A stretch of DNA of 42,269 nucleotides from Pseudomonadota bacterium (GTDB lineage Bacteria > Pseudomonadota > Gammaproteobacteria > Xanthomonadales > Rhodanobacteraceae), in assembly GCA_021781345.1 (NCBI GenBank), contig JAJXWZ010000025.1, positions 1-42,269 on the forward strand. Reading direction: 5' to 3'. This document shows, piece by piece, positions 1-8,812 of this stretch. The position numbers were made by a program, and so were the translations under genes. The first letter of the stretch is position 1. Each line of letters starts with the position of its first letter. The notes under the pieces are model-generated. The model was not told the origin of the DNA, did no database searches, and worked only from the letters and a program-made list of their open reading frames with translations.

Positions 1-1
1 C

Positions 2-595
2 GCCGCCGGCTACGACCAGCGCGGCATCGCCTCGTACTACGGCAGCAAGTTCAATGGTTACAAGACGTCCGATTTCGAGACCTACGACATGTACAAGTTC
101 TCGGCCGCCAGCAAGGTGTTGCCGCTACCGAGCTTCGCGCGCGTCACCAACCTCGAGAATGGCAAGAGCGTGATCGTGCGCGTCAACGACCGCGGCCCGT
201 TCGTGCCCAACCGCATCATCGACCTGTCGCTGGCGGCGGCGGTGCGGATCGGGATCTGGCCAATGGGCACGGGGCTGGTCGAAGTGCAGGGCATCGATCC
301 GGCGCATCCGCAAGCGGAACCCCCGCCCGTCGCCGCGGTCACAACGCGCACGGGCGGGCGGCCGCGACTGTACGTGCAGGTCGGTGCGTTCGCGGATGCC
401 GGAAACGCCGAGCGGTTGGCGGCGCGCCTGCGCGGGTTGCGCCTGGGCGCGGTGCGGGTGGTCGCGGCAAACGTGGGCGGGCGCACCCTGCAGCGCGTGC
501 AGATCGGGCCGCTGCCCGACGTGGACGCGGTCGATCGCACCACGGCCCGGCTGCAGGCGGCGGGATTGCCGCATGCCAGTGTCGCGATACAGTGA
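2..595 (+). CDS. rlpA: RlpA, septal-ring lytic transglycosylase-type lipoprotein with SPOR domain (5' end cut off)
   Basis: Only the C-terminal 197 codons are in the window, and the frame is open from base 2. The visible part begins inside the double-psi beta-barrel RlpA domain (GIASYYGSKFNGYKTS, then VRVNDRGPF, whose Asp-Arg-Gly is the conserved active-site region). After a Pro-rich linker comes a SPOR domain (LYVQVGAFADAGNAERLAARL to the end), which binds denuded septal peptidoglycan. In the family it is an outer-membrane lipoprotein acting on naked glycan strands at division sites. The signal peptide and lipobox lie upstream of the window. It is followed by dacA, ybeD and lipB, the same order as in Escherichia coli, which supports the name. 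Confidence 0.93.
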   Translation, partial: AAGYDQRGIASYYGSKFNGYKTSDFETYDMYKFSAASKVLPLPSFARVTNLENGKSVIVRVNDRGPFVPNRIIDLSLAAAVRIGIWPMGTGLVEVQGIDPAHPQAEPPPVAAVTTRTGGRPRLYVQVGAFADAGNAERLAARLRGLRLGAVRVVAANVGGRTLQRVQIGPLPDVDAVDRTTARLQAAGLPHASVAIQ

Positions 596-743
596 ATGCA
601 TCATCGCTCCATGCGGAGCGGATTACGTGGAAAGCCGGACCATCGATGGCCATTCTGATCTTTATGACCGCAAACGGCTCACGTACGATAAGCAGCTTGC
701 CATTGCGGCGATCATGGACGGTCGCACAAATGAAGAGAACCCA

Positions 744-2024
744 ATGAAAAACGCGCGTCCCCTGATCCTGGCTTCCCTCGTGGCGTTCACCGGCGCGTTG
801 TTCGCGCAGACGGCGGTGCCGCCGAAACCCTCGGCGCCGCCCAAACCGGCACCGACGATCCCGCAGGCGCCGATCCCGCCGCCGCCCCAGCCGAACGCGC
901 AGGCCTGGGTGCTGATGGACTATGCCAACGGCCAGATCCTCGCCGAACACAACATGGACGCCAGGCGCGCGCCAGCCTCGCTGACCAAGATCATGACCGA
1001 GTACGTGGTCGATGCCGAACTGGCGGCGGGCAAGATCCACATGGACGACAAGGTCTACATCAGCGACCACGCGTGGAAGGCCGGCGGCGCCGGCACCGAC
1101 GGCTCCACCAGCTTCCTCAAGCTGCATTCCTACGTGCCGCTCAAGGACCTGCTGTACGGGATGATCATCCAGTCCGGCAACGACGCCGCGATCGCGCTGG
1201 CCGAACACGTCGCGGGTTCCGAGCCAGCCTTCGCGGACATGATGAACGCCTACGCCAGGCGGCTGGGCATGGACAACACGCATTACGTCAACGCATCGGG
1301 CTATCCGGCGCAAGGCCACTACAGCAGCGCCCACGACATCGCGATCCTGTCGCGTGCGCTGATCATGAATTTCCCAGAGGAATACAAGATTTCGGCGATG
1401 AAGTCGTTCACGTGGGACGGCATCACGCAGGGCAATCGCAACACGCTGCTGTGGACCGACCCGACGGTGGACGGCATCAAGACCGGCTCGACCGACGAGG
1501 CGGGTTTCTGCCTGGCGGCCTCGGCCGTGCGCAACGGAATGCGCCTGATCGCGGTGGACATGGGCGGCCCTGACATGAACGCCGCGACCAGCGGCGACGA
1601 GGCCCTGCTCAACTGGGGCTTCAACTTCTACCGCACCCATACGCTGTACGCCGCCGACACCCCGCTGGCGAAGCCGCGCCTGTGGAAGGGCGAGGCGGAC
1701 TCCCTGGACCTCGGCATCGCACACGACGCCGTGGTGACCATCCCGCGCGGCCAGTACGACAAGCTCAAGGCGACGCTGGAATTCCCCGAGCGCCTGATCG
1801 CGCCGTACAAGCAGGGCCAGCAAGTCGGCACTCTCAAGGTCAGCTTCGACGGCAAGCCGCTGGTGACCGAGCCGCTGGTGGTCCTGAAGGACGCGCCGCA
1901 GGGCGGATTCTTCAAACGGCTGTGGGATGCGATTCTGCTATGGTTCCACCATGGCAACGGCACTACCACCACGCCGGCCCCGACCGTGACGGTGTCGTCC
2001 GCCACGCCGGTCACCTCGGGCTGA
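744..2024 (+). CDS. dacA: D-alanyl-D-alanine carboxypeptidase (PBP5/6 type)
   Basis: Periplasmic serine DD-carboxypeptidase, 426 residues, which trims the terminal D-Ala of peptidoglycan pentapeptides. I chose the ATG at 744 because it starts a clean signal peptide ([20 protein letters not shown], cleavage after AQ) and has AAGAGAA upstream; the open frame extends much further 5' only because of high GC. Peptidase S11 motifs are all present: SLTK with Ser79 and Lys82, SGN with Ser144, and KTG at Lys246. A Pro-rich stretch follows the signal. The C-terminal beta-rich PBP5 domain runs to about residue 390, followed by a hydrophobic/amphipathic segment ([16 protein letters not shown]) that fits a membrane-anchoring helix, then a Thr/Pro-rich tail. 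The gene is 148 bases after rlpA; a CGCTCC/GGAGCG hairpin at 605-620 lies between them. Confidence 0.95.
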   Translation: MKNARPLILASLVAFTGALFAQTAVPPKPSAPPKPAPTIPQAPIPPPPQPNAQAWVLMDYANGQILAEHNMDARRAPASLTKIMTEYVVDAELAAGKIHMDDKVYISDHAWKAGGAGTDGSTSFLKLHSYVPLKDLLYGMIIQSGNDAAIALAEHVAGSEPAFADMMNAYARRLGMDNTHYVNASGYPAQGHYSSAHDIAILSRALIMNFPEEYKISAMKSFTWDGITQGNRNTLLWTDPTVDGIKTGSTDEAGFCLAASAVRNGMRLIAVDMGGPDMNAATSGDEALLNWGFNFYRTHTLYAADTPLAKPRLWKGEADSLDLGIAHDAVVTIPRGQYDKLKATLEFPERLIAPYKQGQQVGTLKVSFDGKPLVTEPLVVLKDAPQGGFFKRLWDAILLWFHHGNGTTTTPAPTVTVSSATPVTSG

Positions 2025-2032
2025 GCCACCGC

Positions 2033-2320
2033 ATGCGCGACCTCGACGACATCGAGAAGCAGGACGGCCAGGGTTTCCAGTTCCCCGGCAGCTTCGAGAT
2101 CACCGCGATGGGCAACGCGGGCGCGAACCTGCGCACGCGCGTACCCGAGATCCTGCGCGGACTGGGGCTCACGGTGCTCGACGCCAGCGTGCGCGAACGC
2201 GCATCCAGCCAAGGCAACTATGTCTCGGTCAGCGTCGTGTTCAACTGCCCCACGCGCGAGAAGCACGAAGCCGCGCACGCCGCGCTGCGCGCCGATCCGG
2301 ACATCCGGTACACGTTGTGA
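2033..2320 (+). CDS. ybeD: YbeD/DUF493 family small regulatory-type protein
   Basis: A 95-residue protein of the DUF493 (YbeD) family, which has an ACT-like alpha/beta fold and no established reaction. The start ATG is 8 bases after the dacA stop. Recognisable features are the [11 protein letters not shown] opening strand, a [10 protein letters not shown] helix, and the C-terminal [21 protein letters not shown] helix-strand. It sits between dacA and lipB exactly as in E. coli, which is the main reason for the name. A role connected to lipoate or envelope metabolism is only suggested by this conserved neighbourhood. Confidence 0.9.
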   Translation: MRDLDDIEKQDGQGFQFPGSFEITAMGNAGANLRTRVPEILRGLGLTVLDASVRERASSQGNYVSVSVVFNCPTREKHEAAHAALRADPDIRYTL

Positions 2321-2397
2321 GCGGGCGCGAGGAACGATCGGCGGGAGCGGACGCCGACCGGCTTGCGCTCCCGCTACCCACTCCCCATCTCCGAGCC

Positions 2398-3063
2398 ATG
2401 CCCGCTGCGCCATTGCCCTTGCTCGTCCGCCACCTCGGTCGCCAACCGTACGAACCCGTGTGGCACGCCATGCAGGCGTTCACCGATGCGCGCGGGCCGG
2501 ATACGCCGGACGAACTATGGCTGGTCGAACACGACCCGGTGTTCACGCTCGGCCAGGCCGGCCGGCCGGAGCACGTGCTGGCGCCCGGCGACATCCCCGT
2601 GGTCCAAGTCGATCGCGGCGGCCAGGTCACCTACCACGGTCCCGGCCAGATCGTGGCCTATCCGCTGCTGGACCTGCGGCGTTTGAAAGTCGGCGTGCGC
2701 GAGCTGGTGCACCGGATCGAACAGGCCATCATCGACACCCTGGCCGAATGGAACATCGTGGCCGCGCGTCGCGAAGGCGCGCCGGGCGTATACGTGGGCG
2801 AGGCCAAGATCGCGGCGCTGGGCCTGCGCGTGCGCCATGGATGCAGCTTCCACGGCCTTGCCTTCAACGTGGCGATGGACCTCGAACCCTTCCATCGCAT
2901 CAATCCCTGCGGTTACGCCGGGCTTCAGGTCGTCAGGATGCTAGACTTGGGCGGCCCGTCGCGACTCGCCGACGTCGAGGATGTGCTGATTGCCGAGCTG
3001 GGCAGACAATTCGGATTGTCGCCGCAGGATGCGGACCCCGCCCTGCCCCGCGCCGCGGCATGA
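2398..3063 (+). CDS. lipB: Lipoyl(octanoyl) transferase LipB
   Basis: Transfers the octanoyl group from octanoyl-ACP to the lipoyl domains of 2-oxoacid dehydrogenases and GcvH, the first step of endogenous lipoate synthesis in the cytosol. Family signatures are clear: [39 protein letters not shown] and RINPCGYAG. The catalytic pair is Lys137 and Cys171 (E. coli Lys135 and Cys169). I chose the ATG at 2398 (221 residues) because the homologous N-terminus ([12 protein letters not shown]) begins right after it. An in-frame GTG at 2317 overlapping the ybeD stop is possible but would add an unconserved 27-residue Arg-rich leader. The partner lipA is not in the window. Confidence 0.94.
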   Translation: MPAAPLPLLVRHLGRQPYEPVWHAMQAFTDARGPDTPDELWLVEHDPVFTLGQAGRPEHVLAPGDIPVVQVDRGGQVTYHGPGQIVAYPLLDLRRLKVGVRELVHRIEQAIIDTLAEWNIVAARREGAPGVYVGEAKIAALGLRVRHGCSFHGLAFNVAMDLEPFHRINPCGYAGLQVVRMLDLGGPSRLADVEDVLIAELGRQFGLSPQDADPALPRAAA

Positions 3064-3244
3064 CTTGCGGCCATATCCGGCGCCCGTGTTTTCCGATACT
3101 TTAGTGTCGGGCGGCGCCAAGTCGAGCCTCGACCGCCCGTACCACGCACCCGAACGCGCCAGCGAACGCCCGGCGCACTTTTCGTCTTCATCCGCGCCCG
3201 CGGGCGCATCCGGCCGCCGTGACGCGGCCGTCCAAGGAAAATCC

Positions 3245-5518
3245 ATGTTGCAGCGTGTCTTCGTTGTCCTGGTTGCCTCCCTGTTCGCGCTGGGCGCGCA
3301 CGCCAAAACCCCGCCCGCGGCCGCCGCGTCCAGCTGCCCGGCCTCGTCGTCGAGCGTCGTCTCGGCACCCGTCGGCCAGTACAAGATGACGCCCGCGCCG
3401 GTCCTGAAACCGACCGCGGCGCAGGGCCAGGCGGCGATCCTCGCCGCACGCCTGCTGACGCGCTTCCAGTACGAAGCCCTGCCGCTCGACGACGCAATGT
3501 CGGAGAAGATCTTCGACGCCTACTTCAAGGCGCTCGACGGCGGCAAGTTGTTCTTCACCCGGAAGGACATCGACCGGTTCGCGCCGGATCGCACCAAGCT
3601 CGACGACGCGATCTGGAACGGCGACATGTCGATCCCGTTCGCGATCTTCAACCTGTACGAAAAGCGCGCGGGTGAACGCACCGCCTATGCACTGGCGTTG
3701 CTGAAGAAAGGCGTCGACCTCGAGGGCAACGGCACCTACGTCTTCGACCGCGACAAGGCGCCCTGGGCCGCCGACACCGCCGCGCTCGACCAGTTGTGGA
3801 AGGAACGCGTCGAGAACGACTGGATCCGCCTGAAGCTGGCCGGCAAGGACGCCGCGGAGATCCGCAAGACGTTGTCGCACCGTTACGAGAACTATCTCGA
3901 CCGCGTACACCAACTCGACAGCGAGGACGTGTTCCAGACCTTCATGAACGCGTACGCGATGGCGATCGACCCGCACACCAACTACTTCGGTCCGCGCGCC
4001 AGCCAGAACTTCGACATCACCATGAAGCTGTCGCTGGAAGGCATCGGCGCGGTGCTGCAGGAGCACGACGAATACACCGTGATCCGCGAAGTGGTGCCGG
4101 GCGGCCCCGCCGCGAAATCCGGCAAGCTCGAGGTCGGCGACAAGATCGTGGGCGTCGGCCAGGGCGAATGCGGGCCGATCGTCGACACGGTCGGCTGGCG
4201 CATCGACGACGTCGTTGCCCGGATCCGCGGCAAGAAGGGCACCGTGGTGCGGATCGAGATCCTGCCGGCCGAGGGCGGCCCGGACGCCAAGCCGCGCATC
4301 ATCACGCTGGTGCGCCAGAAGGTCACCATCGCCGACCAGGCCGCCAAGAAGAAGATCATCGACGTCAAGGACGGCGGCCGCACGGTCAAGATCGGCATCA
4401 TCGACCTGCCGAGTTTCTACGAGGATTTCGATGCGCGCCGGCGCGGCGATCCCGACTACAAGAGCGCCTCGCGCGACGTCGCCAAACTGCTCGGGCAACT
4501 CAAGGCGGCCAAGGTTTCCGCGGTGGTCGTCGACCTGCGCGACAACGGCGGCGGTTCGCTCAGCGAAGCGGTGAACCTGTCCGGCCTGTTCATCGGCAAG
4601 GGTCCGGTGGTGCAGGTACGCGACAACCGCGACCAGGTCGAGGAACAGGATTCGGACGAGAAGATGCTGTGGACCGGGCCGCTGGCGGTGCTGGTCAACC
4701 GCGGCTCGGCCTCGGCCAGCGAAATCTTCACCGCCGCGATCAAGGACTACGGCCGCGGCCTGATCATCGGCGAACAGACCTTCGGCAAGGGCACCGTGCA
4801 GAACCTCACCAGCCTCGACCAGCTGGCGATGAACCCCAAGCCGACCTTCGGCGAACTGAAGATGACCATCGCCGAATTCTTCCGCGTCAACGGCGATTCG
4901 ACCCAGTTGCGCGGGGTCACGCCGGACATCGAGTTCCCGCACTCGATCGGCTACAAGGATTACGGCGAATCGAGCTACCCGAACGCGCTGAAGTGGACCC
5001 ACATCGCGCCGGCCAACTACACGCCGGTCGCCGACCAGAAGCCGCTGGTCGCACCGCTGACGGCCGATCACGACGCGCGCGCCGCCAAGGATCCGGCGTG
5101 GAAGCTGCTGCTTGACGAGCTGGCCGCCGCGCGCAAGCTGGCCGACCAGAAGAGCGTGTCGCTCAACTTCAAGGTGCGCGAAGCCGAACGCAAGCAGCAG
5201 GAAGCGCAGGATGCCGCCTTCAACAAGCGCCGCGAGGCACTGGGCGACGTGAGCGGGGTCAACCTCGAACTCGACAACGGCCTGACCCCGGGCGAGCAGA
5301 GCGTCAAGCAATCGGTCGCGAGAGAGAAGGCCGCCAAGGCCGCCAAGGACATCGAGCTGGACGAGACCGCGCACATCATGGCCGACGAGGTCGTGATGCT
5401 GGCCAAGGATCCCGGGCTCGACCGGGAGGTGTTGCCGAAGCAGGCCTTCACCAAGGCGGTCGACATCGCGACTTCGGCGCGGGCCTCGGCGCCCGCCACC
5501 GCCAGCAGCACGCACTGA
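3245..5518 (+). CDS. prc: Tail-specific C-terminal processing protease Prc (peptidase S41)
   Basis: Periplasmic carboxy-terminal processing protease, 757 residues. The ATG at 3245 follows AAGGAAAATCC and begins a Sec signal peptide (MLQRVFVVLVASLFALGAHA). Domain order: N-terminal helical region (about 60-290), PDZ (about 310-400, GIGAVLQEHDEY and GPAAKSGKLEVGDKIVGVGQG), S41 catalytic core (about 430-620), and a C-terminal helical DUF3340-like domain. By alignment with E. coli Prc, the catalytic dyad is the middle Ser of SASASE (about Ser490) and the Lys of TFGKGTVQ (about Lys515). In the family it degrades or trims envelope proteins, including peptidoglycan hydrolases and PBP3, which fits the nearby rlpA and dacA. 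It is longer than E. coli Prc (about 680 residues). It stands 181 bases after lipB, so it probably has its own promoter. Confidence 0.95.
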   Translation: MLQRVFVVLVASLFALGAHAKTPPAAAASSCPASSSSVVSAPVGQYKMTPAPVLKPTAAQGQAAILAARLLTRFQYEALPLDDAMSEKIFDAYFKALDGGKLFFTRKDIDRFAPDRTKLDDAIWNGDMSIPFAIFNLYEKRAGERTAYALALLKKGVDLEGNGTYVFDRDKAPWAADTAALDQLWKERVENDWIRLKLAGKDAAEIRKTLSHRYENYLDRVHQLDSEDVFQTFMNAYAMAIDPHTNYFGPRASQNFDITMKLSLEGIGAVLQEHDEYTVIREVVPGGPAAKSGKLEVGDKIVGVGQGECGPIVDTVGWRIDDVVARIRGKKGTVVRIEILPAEGGPDAKPRIITLVRQKVTIADQAAKKKIIDVKDGGRTVKIGIIDLPSFYEDFDARRRGDPDYKSASRDVAKLLGQLKAAKVSAVVVDLRDNGGGSLSEAVNLSGLFIGKGPVVQVRDNRDQVEEQDSDEKMLWTGPLAVLVNRGSASASEIFTAAIKDYGRGLIIGEQTFGKGTVQNLTSLDQLAMNPKPTFGELKMTIAEFFRVNGDSTQLRGVTPDIEFPHSIGYKDYGESSYPNALKWTHIAPANYTPVADQKPLVAPLTADHDARAAKDPAWKLLLDELAAARKLADQKSVSLNFKVREAERKQQEAQDAAFNKRREALGDVSGVNLELDNGLTPGEQSVKQSVAREKAAKAAKDIELDETAHIMADEVVMLAKDPGLDREVLPKQAFTKAVDIATSARASAPATASSTH

Positions 5519-5525
5519 CCCGCGT

Positions 5526-5560
5526 CGCGCCGCCGCTCCCCACGTGGAGCCGGCGGCGCG
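5526..5560 (+). terminator. Strong GC-rich stem-loop after prc
   Basis: Bases 5526-5535 (CGCGCCGCCG) are the exact reverse complement of 5551-5560, and a further CTCC/GGAG pairing lies inside, giving a long hairpin 8 bases after the prc stop. There is no T-run after it, so it may work as an mRNA 3' stabiliser or a weak or factor-assisted terminator rather than a classical intrinsic one. Confidence 0.5.
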
Positions 5561-5623
5561 GCTGGCGCCCTGCGACGGGTTCGCGTAGCCTGTCGGCCAT
5601 CCCCGCCACGGAGACACACGAGC

Positions 5624-5842
5624 ATGCGAATCGCGATCATCCTTGCAGGCATCGTGCTGCTGGCGCTCGGGGTCTGGGTCGCGCTGGGCAAGCCGACCTA
5701 CCCGAGCACGGACACGCCGATCAAGCTCGGCCAGCTGGAAGTGAAAACCACCGTGGACAAGCCGATACCCGCGCCCATCGGGTATGCCGGCATCGTGATC
5801 GGCGGCGTGCTGATCGTGGCCGGTGCGATGAAGAAGAAGTAA
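5624..5842 (+). CDS. Small membrane protein with two hydrophobic segments (DUF3185-like), function unknown
   Basis: A 72-residue protein. The ATG at 5624 is preceded by GGAGACACACGAGC, a good ribosome-binding site. Residues 3-20 (IAIILAGIVLLALGVWVA) and about 50-68 (PIGYAGIVIGGVLIVAGAM) are membrane segments, joined by a polar loop with a VKTTVDKP strand. The last residues are KKK, which suggests a cytoplasmic C-terminus. The composition recalls small DUF3185-type proteins, but the family assignment is weak. It is transcribed toward the minus-strand YidB-like gene, so it is probably monocistronic. Confidence 0.7.
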   Translation: MRIAIILAGIVLLALGVWVALGKPTYPSTDTPIKLGQLEVKTTVDKPIPAPIGYAGIVIGGVLIVAGAMKKK

Positions 5843-5908
5843 CCCCGGGACGACATCGATTCCACCCGCGCGCGGCCTTGCGCTCGCGCACCGGCACGCA
5901 CTGGCCGC

Positions 5909-6328
5909 TTACAAGCCGAGCTTGCCGGCGAGGCCCGTCAGCTCGCTCAGGTTGAAACCGTTGCCGCCGCCCGCCGGCACCTGTCCGTCGGGCGTCAGGT
6001 GATTGACCACCTCCGGCAGGTTCTGAGCCAACTGACCGAGCACCTGCGAAGGATCCACGCCCAGTTTCTGCGCCATCTCTTCCACGTGCTGGCCGGCGGC
6101 GGTGCCCGCCAGGGCCTGCCCGAGCGCCTGCCCGTCCACCGGCTGGTTGGCGCCGTTGCCGACCCAGGAATTGACCACGCCACCCAGGCCACCCTGCTGC
6201 AGGGTCGAGACCAGCCCGCCGATGCCGCCGGACTTCTGGATCAGTCCCCCGATCAGGTCGAGCGTGGGATTGCCGCTGGAGGCGCCCTGCCCGCCCGCCA
6301 GACCTTTCAACGTATCGAGAAACGACAT
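5909..6328 (-). CDS. YidB/DUF937 family protein
   Basis: A 139-residue DUF937 (YidB-like) protein, rich in Gly and Gln. The start at 6328 is set by a near-perfect Shine-Dalgarno sequence (AGGAGG, 7 bases upstream) and by the conserved opening MSFLDTLKGLAGGQ; the longer open frame upstream is unconserved. Typical family features are the repeated Gly-Gly turns (SGGIGGLVSTLQQGGLGGVV), the SWVGNGANQPVDGQALGQAL segment and the LGVDPSQVLGQLAQNLPEVVNHLTP segment. The function of the family is unknown. It has no signal peptide. It is convergent with the small membrane protein and divergent from uvrD. Confidence 0.85.
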   Translation of the reverse strand: MSFLDTLKGLAGGQGASSGNPTLDLIGGLIQKSGGIGGLVSTLQQGGLGGVVNSWVGNGANQPVDGQALGQALAGTAAGQHVEEMAQKLGVDPSQVLGQLAQNLPEVVNHLTPDGQVPAGGGNGFNLSELTGLAGKLGL

Positions 6329-6465
6329 GGCATGCCTCCTGCCCTTGCGTGGGGAAACCGGAAGTTCCTGGTGGCATGCCATGCCTGGCCATCCGCGTGG
6401 CAATGCCGGCGCATCGCGACGATAGCACCAAGCCGGGCCGGCGGGTGAACGTTACAATGGCGGCG

Positions 6466-8640
6466 ATGGATGTTTCCTACCTGCTGGATTCGCTCAACAC
6501 CGCGCAACGCGAAGCCGTCGCCGCCCCGCCGGGGCACTACCTGGTCCTGGCCGGCGCGGGTTCGGGCAAGACCCGCGTCCTGACCCACCGGATCGGCTGG
6601 CTGATCGAAGCCGAAGGCGCACCGCCATGGTCGATCCTCGCGGTCACCTTCACCAACAAGGCCGCGGGCGAGATGCGCGCGCGCCTCGCCAACCTGCTGC
6701 CGCACGGCATGCGCGGACTCACCGTCGGCACCTTCCACGGCATCGCGCACCGCCTGTTGCGCCAGCACTGGCGCGAGGCGCAACTGCCGGAGACGTTCCA
6801 GATCCTCGATGCCGACGACCAGCAACGGCTGGTCAAGCGCGTCGTGGCCGGCCTCGGCATCGACGAGGTGCGCTTCCCGCCGCGCCAGGCCTGCTGGCAG
6901 ATCAACCAGTGGAAGGACGAAGGCAAGCGTCCCGAGGGGATCCAGCCCGGCGAGCATCCGGTCGCGCGCACGTACCTGAAAGTCTACGAAGCCTACGAAC
7001 AGGCCTGCCGACGCGCCGGGCTGGTCGATTTCGCGGAGCTGCTGCTGCGCGCGCACGAACTCATCCGCGACAACGACGCGTTGCGCGCGCATTACCAGGA
7101 ACGCTGGCGGCACCTGCTGATCGACGAATTCCAGGACACCAACGCGCTGCAATACGCCTGGATCCGCCTGCTCGCCGGCAACACCGGCAAGGTGTTCGCG
7201 GTCGGCGACGACGACCAGTCCATCTATGGCTGGCGAGGCGCGAAGGTCGAGAACATGCGTGCGTTCCTGCGCGATTTTCCCGACGCCAGGACCCTGCGTC
7301 TGGAACAGAACTACCGTTCCAGCGCGACGATCCTGGAAGCCGCCAACGCCGTGATCGCGCAGAACCCGTCGCGGCTCGGCAAGAAACTGTGGACGGCGGG
7401 CGACAAGGGCGAATCGATCGCGTTGTACGCCGCCTACAACGAGCAGGACGAAGCGCGCTTCGTGATCGAGCGCATCCGCGAATACCTCGACGGCGGCGGC
7501 AGCGCCTCCGACATCGCGGTGCTGTACCGCTCGAACGCGCAGTCGCGCAACTTCGAGGAACAGTTGCACCAGCACGACATTCCCTACCGCGTGTACGGAG
7601 GCCAGCGCTATTTCGAACGCGCCGAAGTGAAGGACGCGCTCGCCTACCTGCGGCTGGCCGCCAACCGCGGCGACGACGCCTCATTCGAACGCGCGCTGGC
7701 CACGCCACCGCATGGCGTCGGCGAACGCAGCGTCGAGGCGTTGCGCCGGCGCGCACGTGCGGACGACATCCCGTTGTGGGACGCATCGCTGGCCGAGCTC
7801 GCGGGCGACACGCTGAATACGCGCGCGAAGAACGCGCTGCGCGGATTCATGACGCTCATCGACGGTCTTGCCAGGAATGCCGACGACACCAACCTCGCCG
7901 AGCAGGTCGAACACGCGATCGTGCAATCCGGCCTGCGCGATTATTACGAACGCGACAGCCGCGGCAACGCCGAGGCGCGCGTCGAGAACCTCGACGAGCT
8001 GGTCAACGTCGCCAGCCGCTTCGAGCGCACGCCCGAGGACCTCGAGGCGGGCTTGTCCGAACTCGCGGCCTTCCTCGCGCACGCCGCGCTGGAGGCCGGC
8101 GAAGGCCAGGGCGATGCGGGCGGCAATTGCGTCCAGTTGATGACCCTGCATTCGGCCAAGGGGCTCGAGTTTCCCGTCGTGTTCCTGGTCGGGCTGGAAG
8201 ACGGATTGTTCCCGACCCAGCGCTCGGTCGAGGATCCGTCGCGACTCGAGGAGGAGCGCCGGCTCGCCTACGTCGGCATCACCCGCGCGCGCGAACGGCT
8301 GGTGCTCTGCTACGCCGAATCGCGCCGCCAGTACGGCAGCGAAACCCTGTCGCGGCCCTCGCGCTTCCTCGACGAGCTGCCCGCGCAGTTGCTCACCGAA
8401 GTGCGCCCGCGCGCGAGGATCTCACGACCGGTGTACGCGACCCGTGCCCCGCGCGGAGTTGCCGACATCGACGACAACCAGCCGGTCAAGCTCGGCCAGC
8501 GCGTGCGCCACGCCAGCTTCGGCGAGGGCGTCGTGGTCAGCGCCGAAGGCTCCGGCGCCCACACCCGCATCCAGGTGAATTTCGCCGATGCCGGGCCGAA
8601 GTGGCTGGTGGCGGCGTACGCCAACCTGGTCGCGCTCTGA
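6466..8640 (+). CDS. uvrD: DNA helicase II (UvrD)
   Basis: Superfamily 1A 3'-to-5' DNA helicase of 724 residues (E. coli UvrD is 720), acting in nucleotide excision and mismatch repair. The start at ATG 6466 gives MDVSYLLDSL, matching the E. coli N-terminus; an in-frame ATG at 6457 would add three residues. Motifs in order: Q-motif region, Walker A GAGSGKT with Lys35, motif Ia TFTNKAAGEM, Walker B LLIDEFQDTN, motif III GDDDQSIYGWRGA, motif IV LEQNYRS, motif V TLHSAKGLEFP and motif VI YVGITRARERL. The C-terminal Tudor-like, RNA-polymerase-binding module is visible near the end (GQRVRHASFGEGVVVS). No other repair gene is adjacent, so it appears to be a single-gene unit. Confidence 0.96.
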   Translation: MDVSYLLDSLNTAQREAVAAPPGHYLVLAGAGSGKTRVLTHRIGWLIEAEGAPPWSILAVTFTNKAAGEMRARLANLLPHGMRGLTVGTFHGIAHRLLRQHWREAQLPETFQILDADDQQRLVKRVVAGLGIDEVRFPPRQACWQINQWKDEGKRPEGIQPGEHPVARTYLKVYEAYEQACRRAGLVDFAELLLRAHELIRDNDALRAHYQERWRHLLIDEFQDTNALQYAWIRLLAGNTGKVFAVGDDDQSIYGWRGAKVENMRAFLRDFPDARTLRLEQNYRSSATILEAANAVIAQNPSRLGKKLWTAGDKGESIALYAAYNEQDEARFVIERIREYLDGGGSASDIAVLYRSNAQSRNFEEQLHQHDIPYRVYGGQRYFERAEVKDALAYLRLAANRGDDASFERALATPPHGVGERSVEALRRRARADDIPLWDASLAELAGDTLNTRAKNALRGFMTLIDGLARNADDTNLAEQVEHAIVQSGLRDYYERDSRGNAEARVENLDELVNVASRFERTPEDLEAGLSELAAFLAHAALEAGEGQGDAGGNCVQLMTLHSAKGLEFPVVFLVGLEDGLFPTQRSVEDPSRLEEERRLAYVGITRARERLVLCYAESRRQYGSETLSRPSRFLDELPAQLLTEVRPRARISRPVYATRAPRGVADIDDNQPVKLGQRVRHASFGEGVVVSAEGSGAHTRIQVNFADAGPKWLVAAYANLVAL

Positions 8641-8674
8641 AGCGTGCGCCAGCGCACGCGCGATCGTGCGTGCA

Positions 8675-8688
8675 TTGATTCCGGTCAA
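8675..8688 (+). promoter_or_regulatory. FNR/Anr/Dnr-type box of the nirK promoter
   Basis: TTGAT-TCCG-GTCAA is a 9/10 match to the FNR/CRP-superfamily consensus TTGAT-N4-ATCAA, in the only intergenic region upstream of nirK. The centre is at 8681.5. A -10-like TAATGT lies at 8711-8716, which predicts a transcription start near 8723, 41.5 bases from the box centre. That is the exact geometry of a class II FNR-activated promoter. Low-oxygen or nitric-oxide control of nirK is therefore inferred. Confidence 0.72.
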
Positions 8689-8812
8689 GAGATGGCCAGC
8701 CTTCGCGGCGTAATGTTGCGCCTGTCGATCCGCACGACTTCGTGGCACATGAAGCGTTCTGCGGATCGCCGGCCATGGCCGGCACGCCTTCGCAAACATG
8801 GAACGACCTGAA

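Noticed and set aside
3188-5617. 809-codon minus-strand frame opposite prc
   Set aside because: Shadow of prc; no start signal, no domain and atypical amino-acid composition.
6453-6458. TACAAT before uvrD as a -10 element
   Set aside because: It overlaps the possible ATG at 6457, has no -35 partner, and would make the mRNA leaderless.
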